A DNA stretch of 22,497 nt. Source: Anaerolineae bacterium. GTDB taxonomy: Bacteria > Chloroflexota > Anaerolineae > UBA1429. The notes below the pieces were generated by a model. That model searched no databases, had not been told where the DNA came from, and saw only the letters and a program-made list of their open reading frames with translations. The position numbers were made by a program, and so were the translations under genes. The stretch is from contig JAFGLK010000414.1 of assembly GCA_016928125.1 (NCBI GenBank), forward strand, positions 1 through 22,497, in the 5' to 3' direction. The stretch's first letter is position 1; each line of letters starts with the position of its first letter. Below are positions 7,362-15,033 of the stretch, piece by piece.

Positions 7362-8267
7362 TCAGAGCGATTTGAGCAGGCGAGATATGAACTGGGACGG
7401 ACTCGGCAGCCAGCTCTGCTTGGCCAGCGCCGAGCCAATGTGGTTCGCGAGACGCCGCAGCAGGCCCTGTCTCTCGAGGCGGTAGATGCGCCGCTCGCGA
7501 TCCACTCCCCACACGGTGCCATCCTGCGCACAAGCCACGTCGACGAGCGCGCCGCCAATGCGTTGCCATGCGCCGTCGCGCCAGTAGAGCACCTGATCAT
7601 TGGCATCCACACCCCATACGGTCTGCCCATCAGCCACGGAGAGGCGTCGCAGGCGTGCTCCGACGGCCTGCCACTCGAGGCCATCCCAGCGCACCACATT
7701 GCCAGCGGGATCTAGGCCCCAGACATCGCCGTCCGCACCCACCGATACGGAGACCAGTTGCCCTGGCACCGGCCTCCATGAATCGCCGGCCCGGCGAAAG
7801 ATCTGCCCGTCTCGGTTGACACCCCAGATGTATTCGGCGCTCCCCACCGAGATCTCGGTCAGTTCGCCATGGATCTGGGTCCAGCCGTCTTGGGCGTAGC
7901 GGTAGATCTGGCCATCCGCATTCAGGCCCCACAGGGCGCCGTCGACCCCCACCGACACCTGGCGCAGGCGGCCCTCGACGCGCTGCCAGTGATCTCCTTC
8001 CCAACGAAAGATCAGATCGTCTGCGTTGACGCCCCAGATCTCTTTTCTGCCGCCCACCGACATGCGGGCCAGGCGCCCCTCGAGCAGCACGAATTCGTAC
8101 CTGGGCTTTACCCAACTGTTGGGCAGGAAACCGCGCAACTCGCGGGCGCTACGGACGCCAAGAAAGCCCAGTACGCTCACAGCGGCTGCCAGCAGGCTGA
8201 GGAGCCCCGCCATCAACGAAAAGCCTCGCTTGGGCAGGGCGGGCGATTGGGTTCGTCGTCTGGTCAT
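7362..8267 (-). CDS. Membrane-anchored tectonin-repeat beta-propeller protein
   Basis: A 301-residue protein. A basic N-terminus (MTRRR) leads into one hydrophobic helix (about 16-38), consistent with a signal anchor. Then come six tandem tectonin-type repeats starting at residues 63, 98, 133, 168, 203 and 238, each exactly 35 residues. The core pattern is L..SVG..G..WG.N..G.I.R..G..W..V, which predicts a six-bladed propeller. A positively charged tail (about 268-301) follows. Tectonins of slime moulds, horseshoe crab and fish are lectin-like proteins binding sugars or lipopolysaccharide. The role in bacteria is mostly unstudied. The gene lies 60 bases after the aldo/keto reductase and is probably cotranscribed. 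I infer an extracytoplasmic carbohydrate- or partner-binding role, not an enzyme. Confidence 0.88.
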   Translation of the reverse strand: MTRRRTQSPALPKRGFSLMAGLLSLLAAAVSVLGFLGVRSARELRGFLPNSWVKPRYEFVLLEGRLARMSVGGRKEIWGVNADDLIFRWEGDHWQRVEGRLRQVSVGVDGALWGLNADGQIYRYAQDGWTQIHGELTEISVGSAEYIWGVNRDGQIFRRAGDSWRPVPGQLVSVSVGADGDVWGLDPAGNVVRWDGLEWQAVGARLRRLSVADGQTVWGVDANDQVLYWRDGAWQRIGGALVDVACAQDGTVWGVDRERRIYRLERQGLLRRLANHIGSALAKQSWLPSPSQFISRLLKSL

Positions 8268-8327
8268 ATCTGCCAGTCTCTCTCGTCAGCGGAACAGCTC
8301 AGGGCGACGGCCAGCGTGCGGCCCACG

Positions 8328-9275
8328 CTAACGCTCCTTAAGGTACACATAGGGGGCCTGGCCCCAGGGCATGGGGCGCCCACGCGCGATCACGGTCAGC
8401 TCGTACCAGTCGTCACGCTCGAGCGTGATCTCACTGGCAAGCGCCGCCTCGGCGATGTGCGCCGCATTGGCCGTCCCCACCAGCGGGATCACGCCGCCAG
8501 GCTGTTGCATCAGCCAGGCGAGCGAAAGCTGCGCCAACGTGACGCCGTACTGCTGCGCAAAAGGCCTCAACTGCGCCACGATGCCCGCCTCGCGCTGTCG
8601 CTGCCAGTCGCCGTGGGGCAGGGGTCGCGTGCCCGTCAGGATCCCTCGGTGCTGAGGGCTCCAACAGAGGATGCTCATGCGCTTCTCCTGGCACACCGCA
8701 GCCAGCCCCGTCTCCAAGGGCTCGATATGCAGCAGGCTGAACTGAGTCTGCAGGCTCTCCAGCCGCACGTAGGCACAGAGCGCCCGTAGCTCATCGGTGG
8801 TATAGTTGCTCACGCCCGCATGCCGGATCTTGCCCTCCGTCTGCAAGTCCTCCAGGGCACGCGCCGTCTCCTCGGGATGGGTGAGATAATCGATGCGGTG
8901 CGGCTGGTACAGATCGAGGTAATCCGTGTCCAGACGCTTGAGCGATGCCTCACAGGATGCCTTGAGATAGGCGGGCGAGAGATCGTAGGCCTTGTAGGCA
9001 TAGGCCGGGTCCATGCCCTCGAACACGATGCCGCACTTGCTGGCGATAAACACCGCCGAGCGCGCAATGCCCGCCTCGCGCAGCGCCTGGCCCAAGATCA
9101 CCTCCGACTGCCCCCGCGCATAGACATCGGCCGTGTCGAACAGGTTGATGCCCAGCTCATAGGCGCGAGCCACAGCGGCCTTGCCTGGCTCAGCCGTCTC
9201 TGGGGTGAGGCTCATGCAGCCAAAGGCCAATGCCGACACCTGCAAATCCGTGGCGCCAAAACGTACATATCGCAT
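8328..9275 (-). CDS. Aldo/keto reductase (YdhF-like)
   Basis: A 315-residue NADPH-dependent aldo/keto reductase with a TIM-barrel fold. The catalytic tetrad is visible: Asp47 and Tyr52 in FDTADVY, Lys80 in IASKCG and His126 in YQPHRID. The C-terminal half has the usual cofactor-binding IPLVGTANAAHI segment. The start at 9275 has GGGAGG 7 bases upstream; an in-frame ATG at 9290 overlaps that site and is less likely. The tail resembles E. coli YdhF more than the sugar-type reductases. The natural aldehyde or ketone is unknown. It has its own promoter, divergent from the FmdE-TrmO gene, and the tectonin gene follows it. Confidence 0.93.
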   Translation of the reverse strand: MRYVRFGATDLQVSALAFGCMSLTPETAEPGKAAVARAYELGINLFDTADVYARGQSEVILGQALREAGIARSAVFIASKCGIVFEGMDPAYAYKAYDLSPAYLKASCEASLKRLDTDYLDLYQPHRIDYLTHPEETARALEDLQTEGKIRHAGVSNYTTDELRALCAYVRLESLQTQFSLLHIEPLETGLAAVCQEKRMSILCWSPQHRGILTGTRPLPHGDWQRQREAGIVAQLRPFAQQYGVTLAQLSLAWLMQQPGGVIPLVGTANAAHIAEAALASEITLERDDWYELTVIARGRPMPWGQAPYVYLKER

Positions 9276-9355
9276 GGTGCTACCTCCCACTCGAAGACTG
9301 CCTCGACTCTACAGACGAATCAGACGCCTGCCTGGTTCCAGCCCATTCTATGGCG

Positions 9356-9384
9356 ATTATGACGGCGCAGCAGGTGGGTGTCAA
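9356..9384 (-). promoter_or_regulatory. Predicted sigma-70-like promoter of the aldo/keto reductase
   Basis: On the minus strand: TTGACA (9384-9379), 17 bases, CATAAT (9361-9356). Predicted leader about 74 bases. Confidence 0.6.
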
Positions 9385-9393
9385 ACATTCAGA

Positions 9394-9409
9394 GTCCGAT
9401 ATATCAGAC
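9394..9409. promoter_or_regulatory. Palindromic operator candidate between divergent promoters
   Basis: GTCCGATATATCAGAC is a 16-base dyad with seven of eight pairs matching, centred on GATATATC. It lies 10 bases upstream of the aldo/keto reductase -35 box and about 31 bases upstream of the -35 box of the FmdE-TrmO gene. A regulator bound here could affect both. No regulator gene is adjacent. Confidence 0.4.
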
Positions 9410-9440
9410 AACCTGTCCCGAGAAGGCCGCTTGCTCACAA

Positions 9441-9468
9441 TTGACAGCCGAGGGGCGCATCCTATACT
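9441..9468 (+). promoter_or_regulatory. Predicted sigma-70-like promoter of the FmdE-TrmO gene
   Basis: TTGACA (9441-9446), 16 bases, TATACT (9463-9468). Transcription would start near 9475, leaving a leader of about 100 bases. The leader contains a stem (9502-9508 with 9527-9533, ATGCGCC/GGCGCAT). The stem does not cover the ribosome site at 9563-9567. Confidence 0.6.
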
Positions 9469-9573
9469 TGGACGGTGGATGGCGGCGACTTCTGACTGGT
9501 CATGCGCCTCGACGCTGAGACGGGTCGGCGCATCCGCTGTGGACCCGCTCCAGGCTCGACGGGGAGGTGATGC

Positions 9574-10575
9574 ATGCAGAGCCATATCGATCGCACTGCG
9601 CTGGAGGCGACCATTGCGTTTCATGGGCATCTCTGCCCGGGCTTGATGACGGGCGTGCGCGTGGCAGAGGTCGCTCTGCGTGAGATTGGGTCCCATGCCC
9701 AGGACGAGGAAGTCGTGGCGATCGTTGAGACGGACAACTGCGCGGTGGACGCGATCCAATTCCTCGTCGGGACGACCTTTGGCAAAGGGAATCTCCTGCA
9801 TCTGGATCACGGCCAGAATGTCTTTACCTTTGGGCGCCGCTCGGACCGCAAAGCGATCCGCGTTCGCGTCAAGTCGAGGCCGCGTCCGCCACAGAGCGCT
9901 CACGACGAGGCCATCATCGCGCGCGGGCGCTCCGACGACGCCTCCTGTGAGGAGGTCGAGGCCCTGAACGCGCTCTGGCGCCAGCGGGCGCTGGCGATTC
10001 TGGATCTGGATGAAGATGCGCTCCTGGAGATTGAGGAACTGACCGATTTCCAGATCCCAGACAAGGCCAGCCTGCACCCCTCTATTCGATGCGAGCGTTG
10101 CGGCCAGATGACCATGGCCACGCGCATCCAGGTCCTCGACGGTCGCAACCTCTGCATCGCGTGCTACGCTGCAGAGACGGGGGGCCAAGGCGTCTCCCTC
10201 CGTTCGATCGGGGTGGTGCATAACGATCTCGTGCCCGGCGAGGCGCTCTCCAGGGCGCGCAGCTCGGCCTCGCGCATTGAGCTGTGGCCTGAATACGCCG
10301 AGGGGCTGCTGGGCATCGAGGCCTATGAGCGCCTGCAGATCCTTTTCTGCTTGCACGAGGCGCCGGCAAATGCGCCCTTGCGCCAACACCCGCAAGGCGA
10401 TCTGCAGCGCCCGCGGCGCGGCGTCTTTGCGTTGCGCAGCCCCCATCGCCCCAATCCCATCGGCCTGACGACCGTGCGCCTCCTTGAGGTCGAGGGTAAC
10501 GAGCTGGTGGTCTCGGGCCTAGATGCTTGGGATGGATCGCCCGTTTTGGATATCAAACCCTATGTCGGCGATTGA
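9574..10575 (+). CDS. FmdE domain - zinc ribbon - TrmO (TsaA) methyltransferase fusion
   Basis: A 333-residue three-part protein. Residues about 10-140 are an FmdE-type domain named after formylmethanofuran dehydrogenase subunit E. It has the metal-site motif FHGHLCPG (H17, H19, C21) and C56 in TDNCAVDA. Residues 173-197 hold two CxxC pairs (C173, C176, C194, C197), a zinc ribbon common at the C-terminus of FmdE proteins. Residues about 208-333 are a short TsaA/TrmO domain with [16 protein letters not shown] (282-297) and [11 protein letters not shown] (320-330). TrmO uses S-adenosylmethionine to methylate t6A37 of tRNA. A GGAGG site precedes the ATG by 6 bases. The domain calls are firm. What the fused protein does is unknown: tRNA methylation, a metal- or molybdenum-related job, or both. 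Confidence 0.9.
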   Translation: MQSHIDRTALEATIAFHGHLCPGLMTGVRVAEVALREIGSHAQDEEVVAIVETDNCAVDAIQFLVGTTFGKGNLLHLDHGQNVFTFGRRSDRKAIRVRVKSRPRPPQSAHDEAIIARGRSDDASCEEVEALNALWRQRALAILDLDEDALLEIEELTDFQIPDKASLHPSIRCERCGQMTMATRIQVLDGRNLCIACYAAETGGQGVSLRSIGVVHNDLVPGEALSRARSSASRIELWPEYAEGLLGIEAYERLQILFCLHEAPANAPLRQHPQGDLQRPRRGVFALRSPHRPNPIGLTTVRLLEVEGNELVVSGLDAWDGSPVLDIKPYVGD

Positions 10576-10603
10576 CGTCGCAGGTCCCGTGCGCCAGCCG
10601 CTT

Positions 10604-10633
10604 TTGCGTGGCCTCCGTCGCCTGGTCTATACT
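10604..10633 (+). promoter_or_regulatory. Possible promoter of the ThuA-like gene
   Basis: TTGCGT (10604-10609), 18 bases, TATACT (10628-10633). The -10 box is good and the -35 weak. The 131-base gap after the FmdE-TrmO gene also favours a separate start. Read-through from the upstream gene is equally possible. Confidence 0.4.
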
Positions 10634-10706
10634 CTCACGGTCTCACATCACCCAAGCATGCCTATTCGCATCAAACGGATTGGCACACAGAAACGAGGCA
10701 AAGGCA

Positions 10707-11453
10707 ATGACAGACAAGATCCGCGTCACGGTGTGGAACGAGTTTCGCCACGAAAAGACCCACGAGGCGGTGGCCAAGATCTATCCGGAGGGCATCCACC
10801 ACCAGATCGCCCGCTTCCTGCGCGCCGATCCGACCATCCAGGTGCGCACGGCCACCCTCGACGAGCCCGAGCATGGCCTCACAGAAGAGCTGCTGGCCGA
10901 GACCGACGTGCTCACTTGGTGGGGGCACATGGCCCACGGCGAGGTGCGCGACGAGATCGTGGATCGCGTGCAGACCCGCATCCTGAACGGGATGGGGCTG
11001 ATCGTGCTCCATTCGGGCCACCTCTCCAAGATTTTCAGGCGCATGATGGGCACGAATTGCACTCTCAGATGGCGCCAGATCGGCGAGCGCGAGCGGCTAT
11101 GGGTCACCGATCCAGCCCACCCCATCGCGGCGGGATTGGACGAGTATTTCGAGATCCCCCACGTCGAGATGTATGGCGAGTTCTTTGACATCCCCAAGCC
11201 CGACGCGCTGGTCTTTATCAGTTGGTTCCAGGGGGGCGAGGTCTTTCGCAGCGGGGCTTGCTATCATCGGGGTAAGGGAAAGGTGTTCTACTTCCGGCCC
11301 GGCCACGAGACGCTGCCGATCTTTTACCAGGCCGAGGTGCAGCAAGTGATCACCAACGCAGTGCATTGGGCCGCGCCTGTGGCGGGGCCGTATGTGGATC
11401 TGCGCAAGTGCGAGCGCTATGACGAGATCGAAAAGGTAGTCGTCGAGGAATAA
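10707..11453 (+). CDS. ThuA-like protein (trehalose utilization family)
   Basis: A 248-residue ThuA-domain protein with a glutamine-amidotransferase-like fold. Family features are the N-terminal [11 protein letters not shown], the [11 protein letters not shown] and [11 protein letters not shown] segments, [13 protein letters not shown] (98-110) and the C-terminal [10 protein letters not shown] (195-204). In Sinorhizobium meliloti ThuA works with the Gfo/Idh-type oxidoreductase ThuB in a keto-trehalose route. ThuA-like proteins elsewhere accompany sugar oxidoreductases. I chose the ATG at 10707, which follows GAGG with an 8-base gap. A longer frame from 10527 overlaps the upstream gene and has no family similarity. 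A Gfo/Idh gene lies about 1.1 kb away on the other strand. The actual substrate is not known. Confidence 0.88.
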   Translation: MTDKIRVTVWNEFRHEKTHEAVAKIYPEGIHHQIARFLRADPTIQVRTATLDEPEHGLTEELLAETDVLTWWGHMAHGEVRDEIVDRVQTRILNGMGLIVLHSGHLSKIFRRMMGTNCTLRWRQIGERERLWVTDPAHPIAAGLDEYFEIPHVEMYGEFFDIPKPDALVFISWFQGGEVFRSGACYHRGKGKVFYFRPGHETLPIFYQAEVQQVITNAVHWAAPVAGPYVDLRKCERYDEIEKVVVEE

Positions 11454-11517
11454 GCGGCGCCTTACACGCGAACACGGTTCCGTTCGTGAGCATATCGTGC
11501 GCCGCCATCAAGGGCCA

Positions 11518-11548
11518 GGGCTCGCCTCTCAGAGCGGGAGGCGAGCCC
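11518..11548. terminator. Perfect stem-loop between convergent genes
   Basis: GGGCTCGCCTC (11518-11528) pairs perfectly with 11538-11548 around a 9-base loop. No T-run is present on either side. It lies between the ends of the ThuA-like gene (+) and the GlsB/YeaQ-type gene (-). Confidence 0.6.
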
Positions 11549-11565
11549 CGCGTATGACACACACC

Positions 11566-11820
11566 TTATCTGCGGCGCCGTGCTGCGCCAGTGATCAGGA
11601 GCAGCAGAATCGATCCACCGACGGCCACGATGAAACTGATGGGATTCCATCCGATCGAGACATCGCCCCCCAAGAGACTGACCAGGAACCCGCCCAACAG
11701 CGCGCCAATCACCCCGATCACAATATCCATCAGGCAGCCCTGGCGCCGATTGGTGCCCATGAGCAAGCTGGCGACCCAGCCTGCCAGCGCACCGAAAACA
11801 ATCCAACTCACCAAGCCCAT
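11566..11820 (-). CDS. GlsB/YeaQ/YmgE-family small membrane protein
   Basis: An 84-residue protein of the 'transglycosylase-associated' family. It has three hydrophobic segments (about 3-22, 31-51 and 60-77), glycine-rich helices (WIVFGALAGWVASLL, IGVIGALLGGFLVSLLGG) and a basic RRRR end, all typical of the family. GAGGAGGG precedes the ATG. Homologues such as YeaQ and GlsB are tied to stress and bile or envelope responses, and their biochemical function is unknown. The gap of 209 bases from the GyrI-like gene suggests a separate transcript, though I see no clear promoter. Confidence 0.88.
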   Translation of the reverse strand: MGLVSWIVFGALAGWVASLLMGTNRRQGCLMDIVIGVIGALLGGFLVSLLGGDVSIGWNPISFIVAVGGSILLLLITGAARRRR

Positions 11821-11969
11821 CGGTCCCTCCTCACACGTGCAGAGCGCTCCAGTAAACCGATCCGATTCTCACTCTCTACGCAATCTCACCAGCGAGGTTG
11901 CGCAGCGAAGCCTGGCCCCTCCTGCACCAGAGGGCGGGCCTCACAACACCGCCGCAGCATGTATGGCCC

Positions 11970-12013
11970 TCTGGCCATAGGTGGCCAACTCTGGCAAGGC
12001 CCATCGAGCCTTG
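11970..12013. other. Overlapping short stem-loops in the GyrI-GlsB gap
   Basis: The 11821-12029 gap holds several small hairpins: ATGGCC/GGCCAT near 11972-11987, TGGCCATAGGTGGCCA near 11982-11997, and CAAGGC/GCCTTG at 11995-12013. They partly exclude each other and have no T-run. They may end the GyrI transcript, but I see no definite terminator or promoter. Confidence 0.3.
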
Positions 12014-12029
12014 ACTCGGCCGAATCGGC

Positions 12030-12515
12030 CTAGCGATTGCTGGGCCGTTCGCCCAGTTCGAGATGGACCTCACACAACACGAGCTCGCCCAGCGCGCGCG
12101 TGATCTGAATCCCTACCTCAGAGGCGATGTTCAGCCCGTTGCTGCTCGCATAGCCAAACAGGGCGCCATAGGCCGCCCCGAACTGCTCCGGCTGATCGGC
12201 GCGCACCCGCACGCGCACGTGTTGGCCCCGCAGCTCATAGATGAAGAACGGCTCCTTCACCGGCGCGCGAGCGTCCACGAGCACGCCCTGATAGCTGCGC
12301 AGTTCCTCCGCTGGCTTGCTCCCGGGTTCGTCAAAGTAGATGCCCAGCACATCCAAGCCGCCCGAGGCGATCCCGCGCCCGGTCACATAGGCCTCCACCT
12401 CGGCCACCTGGTCTGGCGTGCGCTCATAGGCGCCATGGAACTCGCGACAGACCGCCAAGACGGGCGGATCGAAATCGACGACCTCGACCTCCAGATAGTT
12501 GGGTATAGTGGCCAT
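12030..12515 (-). CDS. GyrI-like effector-binding domain protein
   Basis: A 161-residue stand-alone protein resembling the GyrI/AraC effector-binding (SHS2-type) fold. Shared features are the opening VEVVDFDPPVLAVCREFHGAYE strand (given here in part), the LGIYFDEPGSKPAEELRSY segment (about 76-94) typical of the family, and a closing acidic segment. There is no DNA-binding domain. Such proteins bind small molecules or cationic drugs, and a few inhibit gyrase. The start at 12515 follows AGGAGAA; an in-frame ATG at 12560 would overlap the upstream gene. It begins 41 bases after the Gfo/Idh gene, so it is probably part of that operon and might sense its substrate. The family call is moderate. Confidence 0.68.
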   Translation of the reverse strand: MATIPNYLEVEVVDFDPPVLAVCREFHGAYERTPDQVAEVEAYVTGRGIASGGLDVLGIYFDEPGSKPAEELRSYQGVLVDARAPVKEPFFIYELRGQHVRVRVRADQPEQFGAAYGALFGYASSNGLNIASEVGIQITRALGELVLCEVHLELGERPSNR

Positions 12516-12556
12516 GGCTTCTCCTGGTCTAGCGTTCTCTGGGACGCGAGTCAGTC

Positions 12557-13966
12557 TCATCCGCTCGCGGCGATTCCACGCAGTTGGTTTGCCCTCTCCA
12601 GGCTCATGCGCTGGCCGGGGCTTGTGGGCAAAGAGATCGGCTCGTCGGGGCGGGGCATGGGTGGATAGTCGGGCAGCCCGATCCCGCTCACGAGTTCGTC
12701 GACGCGCACCGCCTGCCCGGAGGCCATCGAGCGGTTCGCCGCCACGCCCGTCAGAATGGAATAGGCGCCTGCGCGCTGATCGGCGGCGCGCAGATAGGGA
12801 TCGGCGGGCGGTTGGGGCAGAAAGATGTCATCCAGCAGCGGCTGGTCGCCGCCGCCGTGCCCCCCCTGCGCCTGCCAGATGGGCACGCTGTAGCCTGTGC
12901 CAAAGTGAGGATAGACCTTGATCGTTGTGCCCTCGGCCAGCAGCTCGCCCGGCACGCTGCCATCGCCGCTGATGTAGACCGTCTCCTCGCACTTGTGCTC
13001 CAGCCGGCCCTTGCTCCCATTGAAGGCGATCAGATAGCCCTCCCAGGGCATGAAGGCATTCAGCGAATAGCTCATCTTGACGCCCGAGCGGTACGTGACC
13101 ACCAGATTCATCGAGTCCTCGATGTCGATCTGCTCGCTGAACACGCAGCGGTCACGATAGTAGCCGTCATGGCCCTCATTCTCCAGATAGAGCGTTCGCA
13201 TGCGCTCTGCACTGGCCAGGTCCAGGTAGAAAGGGCAGCGGCCCGCCTCGGCGCAGCCCAGACAGCGTTCGCCGCGCTCGGTGAGGCCATAACGCTGGGC
13301 TTGCTGGGGGGTGTAAAAGCGGCGCTGCCCTTGGGCATAGACCGACTCGGGGATGTCGGACAGCCACCAGTTGACCAGATCAAAATGATGGGTGGCCTTG
13401 TGAACCATCAGGCCGCCCGAGTTGACCTTGTTGCGATGCCAACGTCGGAAATAGTCGGCGCCGTGGTGGGTGTCCAACAGCCAATGGAAATCCACCGAAA
13501 GGATGTCCCCTATCACGCCCGACATGAGCAGGTGCTTGACCTGGGTGCGGGGAGGGGAGTAGCGATAGTTAAAGGTCACGCGACAGGCGCGCCCCGTGCG
13601 CCGTTGCGTCTCGATGATGCGCGCGCACTTGCCCTCGTCCGTGGTCATGGGCTTTTCGGTGATCACGTCATAGCCGAGCTCCATGGCGCGACAGATATAG
13701 TGGTCGTGGAACTGATCCACAGTGGTCACAATGACTATGTCGGGTTTGCACGCAGCCAGCATCTCCTCAAAGGCCGGGGCCTCAAAGGCTCGGGGCCTCG
13801 CCCCGGCCGTCTCGGCCCAGCGCAAGCGATCATTGAGGCGCCCCAGATTCGTGTCGCAGAGCCCCACCAGTTCGCAGTGCGCCGCATACGTCTCCACGAT
13901 CGCTGTGGAATACATCCACGATCGCCCTCCCAGGCCCACCTGGGCATAGCGTGTTCGCTTCGTCAT
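12557..13966 (-). CDS. Gfo/Idh/MocA-family oxidoreductase with a four-cysteine insert
   Basis: A 469-residue NAD(P)-dependent oxidoreductase. The N-terminal Rossmann domain starts VGLGGRS (residues 10-16), with the family motif TEKP at 103-106. The catalytic segment GGLMVHKATHHFDLVNWW spans 184-201. Between residues 235 and 274 there is an insert with CLGC (C235, C238), C244 and C274, which looks like a metal-binding site and is absent from typical family members such as inositol dehydrogenase. AGGAGGAG precedes the ATG. The stop of the carbon-nitrogen hydrolase lies only 12 bases upstream, giving a tight operon. Family members oxidise or reduce sugars, inositols and their derivatives. The substrate here is unknown. 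A ThuA-like gene nearby makes a sugar substrate plausible. Confidence 0.92.
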   Translation of the reverse strand: MTKRTRYAQVGLGGRSWMYSTAIVETYAAHCELVGLCDTNLGRLNDRLRWAETAGARPRAFEAPAFEEMLAACKPDIVIVTTVDQFHDHYICRAMELGYDVITEKPMTTDEGKCARIIETQRRTGRACRVTFNYRYSPPRTQVKHLLMSGVIGDILSVDFHWLLDTHHGADYFRRWHRNKVNSGGLMVHKATHHFDLVNWWLSDIPESVYAQGQRRFYTPQQAQRYGLTERGERCLGCAEAGRCPFYLDLASAERMRTLYLENEGHDGYYRDRCVFSEQIDIEDSMNLVVTYRSGVKMSYSLNAFMPWEGYLIAFNGSKGRLEHKCEETVYISGDGSVPGELLAEGTTIKVYPHFGTGYSVPIWQAQGGHGGGDQPLLDDIFLPQPPADPYLRAADQRAGAYSILTGVAANRSMASGQAVRVDELVSGIGLPDYPPMPRPDEPISLPTSPGQRMSLERANQLRGIAASG

Positions 13967-13978
13967 GCTCCTCCTAAC

Positions 13979-14929
13979 CTAACTGCCCGCAGCCGGGGCG
14001 CGATGGGCCGCATCGTGCTGCGCGGCCAGCGAGCGTCGCCAGTAATCGTCGAGCAGCTCGATCTCGAACTCCTGCACCAGCTCTGCACAGCTCACATCCT
14101 GGCTCTGGCTGGCGATCAACACCGCCCCCAGATAGCCCGGGTCATGGATCGAAACCCCGCGGCCGTACTTGGCCTTCATGGCCCTGAGCTTCTCCCAGTT
14201 GAAATCTAGATGCACCACGCGGCAGTCGAGATTGACCGTCGCGGTGCAATAGTCCAGATAGTTGGTGCTGCTGGCGATGGTGTGACCCACGGGCGACAGG
14301 ATCGCACTGGGTGGCCCAGCGATGGCGCCGACCAGGTGCGCACGGCACGTGTAGGCCCAGTAGGGCTGCATCAGACCACCGTGATACATCGAAGAAAAGA
14401 GGATCAGGTCGGGCTGCGCGGCCGCATATTGGCTGCGAAGCTCATCAAAGTTCAGGTCAAAGCAGATCGCACAGCCCACGCGCCCGAAATCGCAGGCCAT
14501 GACGGGCGCCGCGCTGCCGCATAGGAAACCGGCCTCGATCTCGGTCACCACCAGATGGTTCTTATCATAGATGCCCAGCACCTCGCCCTGGCGGTCGAGG
14601 AGCTGAGTGGAGTTGCGCCAGGAGCCGTCGGCCATCTCGCGGGCCGCCGAGTAGGCGATGTAGCAGCGGTGTTTGCGCGCCACCTCGGCCAAGGCACCGC
14701 GCACCTGATCGCCGCGCACGCGATAGTAGCGCCGGCGCTCCTCGAGCGAGTGGCTCGGATAGCAGTCGCACGCCTCCGGCAGCACGATGAGGTCCGGCTG
14801 ATCGGGCAGCACTTGGTCCAGGCGCCCGCGCCAGAAAGCGATCATCTCCCGCACGGCATCTTGATCGGGAGCTGGACGGCCGCTGAGCGGTCTCGGGCCG
14901 ATGGCGCTGATGCGTACGTATGTAGCCAT
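13979..14929 (-). CDS. Carbon-nitrogen hydrolase (nitrilase superfamily)
   Basis: A 316-residue enzyme with the nitrilase-superfamily catalytic triad: Glu52 in IVLPEACD, Lys123 in YDKNHLV and Cys156 in GCAICFDLNF. Members hydrolyse amides, N-carbamoyl amines or, rarely, nitriles. The overall form is closest to amidase or beta-ureidopropionase-like branches. The start at 14929 begins MATYVRIS with GGTGGG about 9 bases before; the frame stays open to 15133, but that stretch is low-complexity and lacks family similarity. It lies between an unrecognised protein and the Gfo/Idh gene, both within about 100 bases. The operon may process a nitrogen-bearing sugar or other amide, which is an inference. 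Confidence 0.9.
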   Translation of the reverse strand: MATYVRISAIGPRPLSGRPAPDQDAVREMIAFWRGRLDQVLPDQPDLIVLPEACDCYPSHSLEERRRYYRVRGDQVRGALAEVARKHRCYIAYSAAREMADGSWRNSTQLLDRQGEVLGIYDKNHLVVTEIEAGFLCGSAAPVMACDFGRVGCAICFDLNFDELRSQYAAAQPDLILFSSMYHGGLMQPYWAYTCRAHLVGAIAGPPSAILSPVGHTIASSTNYLDYCTATVNLDCRVVHLDFNWEKLRAMKAKYGRGVSIHDPGYLGAVLIASQSQDVSCAELVQEFEIELLDDYWRRSLAAQHDAAHRAPAAGS

Positions 14930-15033
14930 GGTTGAATTCCCACCCCGATCCTCATGAGCCGATGGGTTGATCTCCGGCTGACGCGTCGGCTGCGGAGGCC
15001 GCCCCGACCAAACGCCCGAACGGGTTGTGGCGC

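Noticed and set aside
7452..8081. 105-base periodicity as a possible repeat array or CRISPR
   Set aside because: The period is that of protein repeats in a coding gene; the DNA copies are diverged and there are no spacers.
12584..14209. 541-codon plus-strand frame across the Gfo/Idh gene and part of the hydrolase
   Set aside because: It spans two clearly real genes on the other strand and encodes no recognisable motif.
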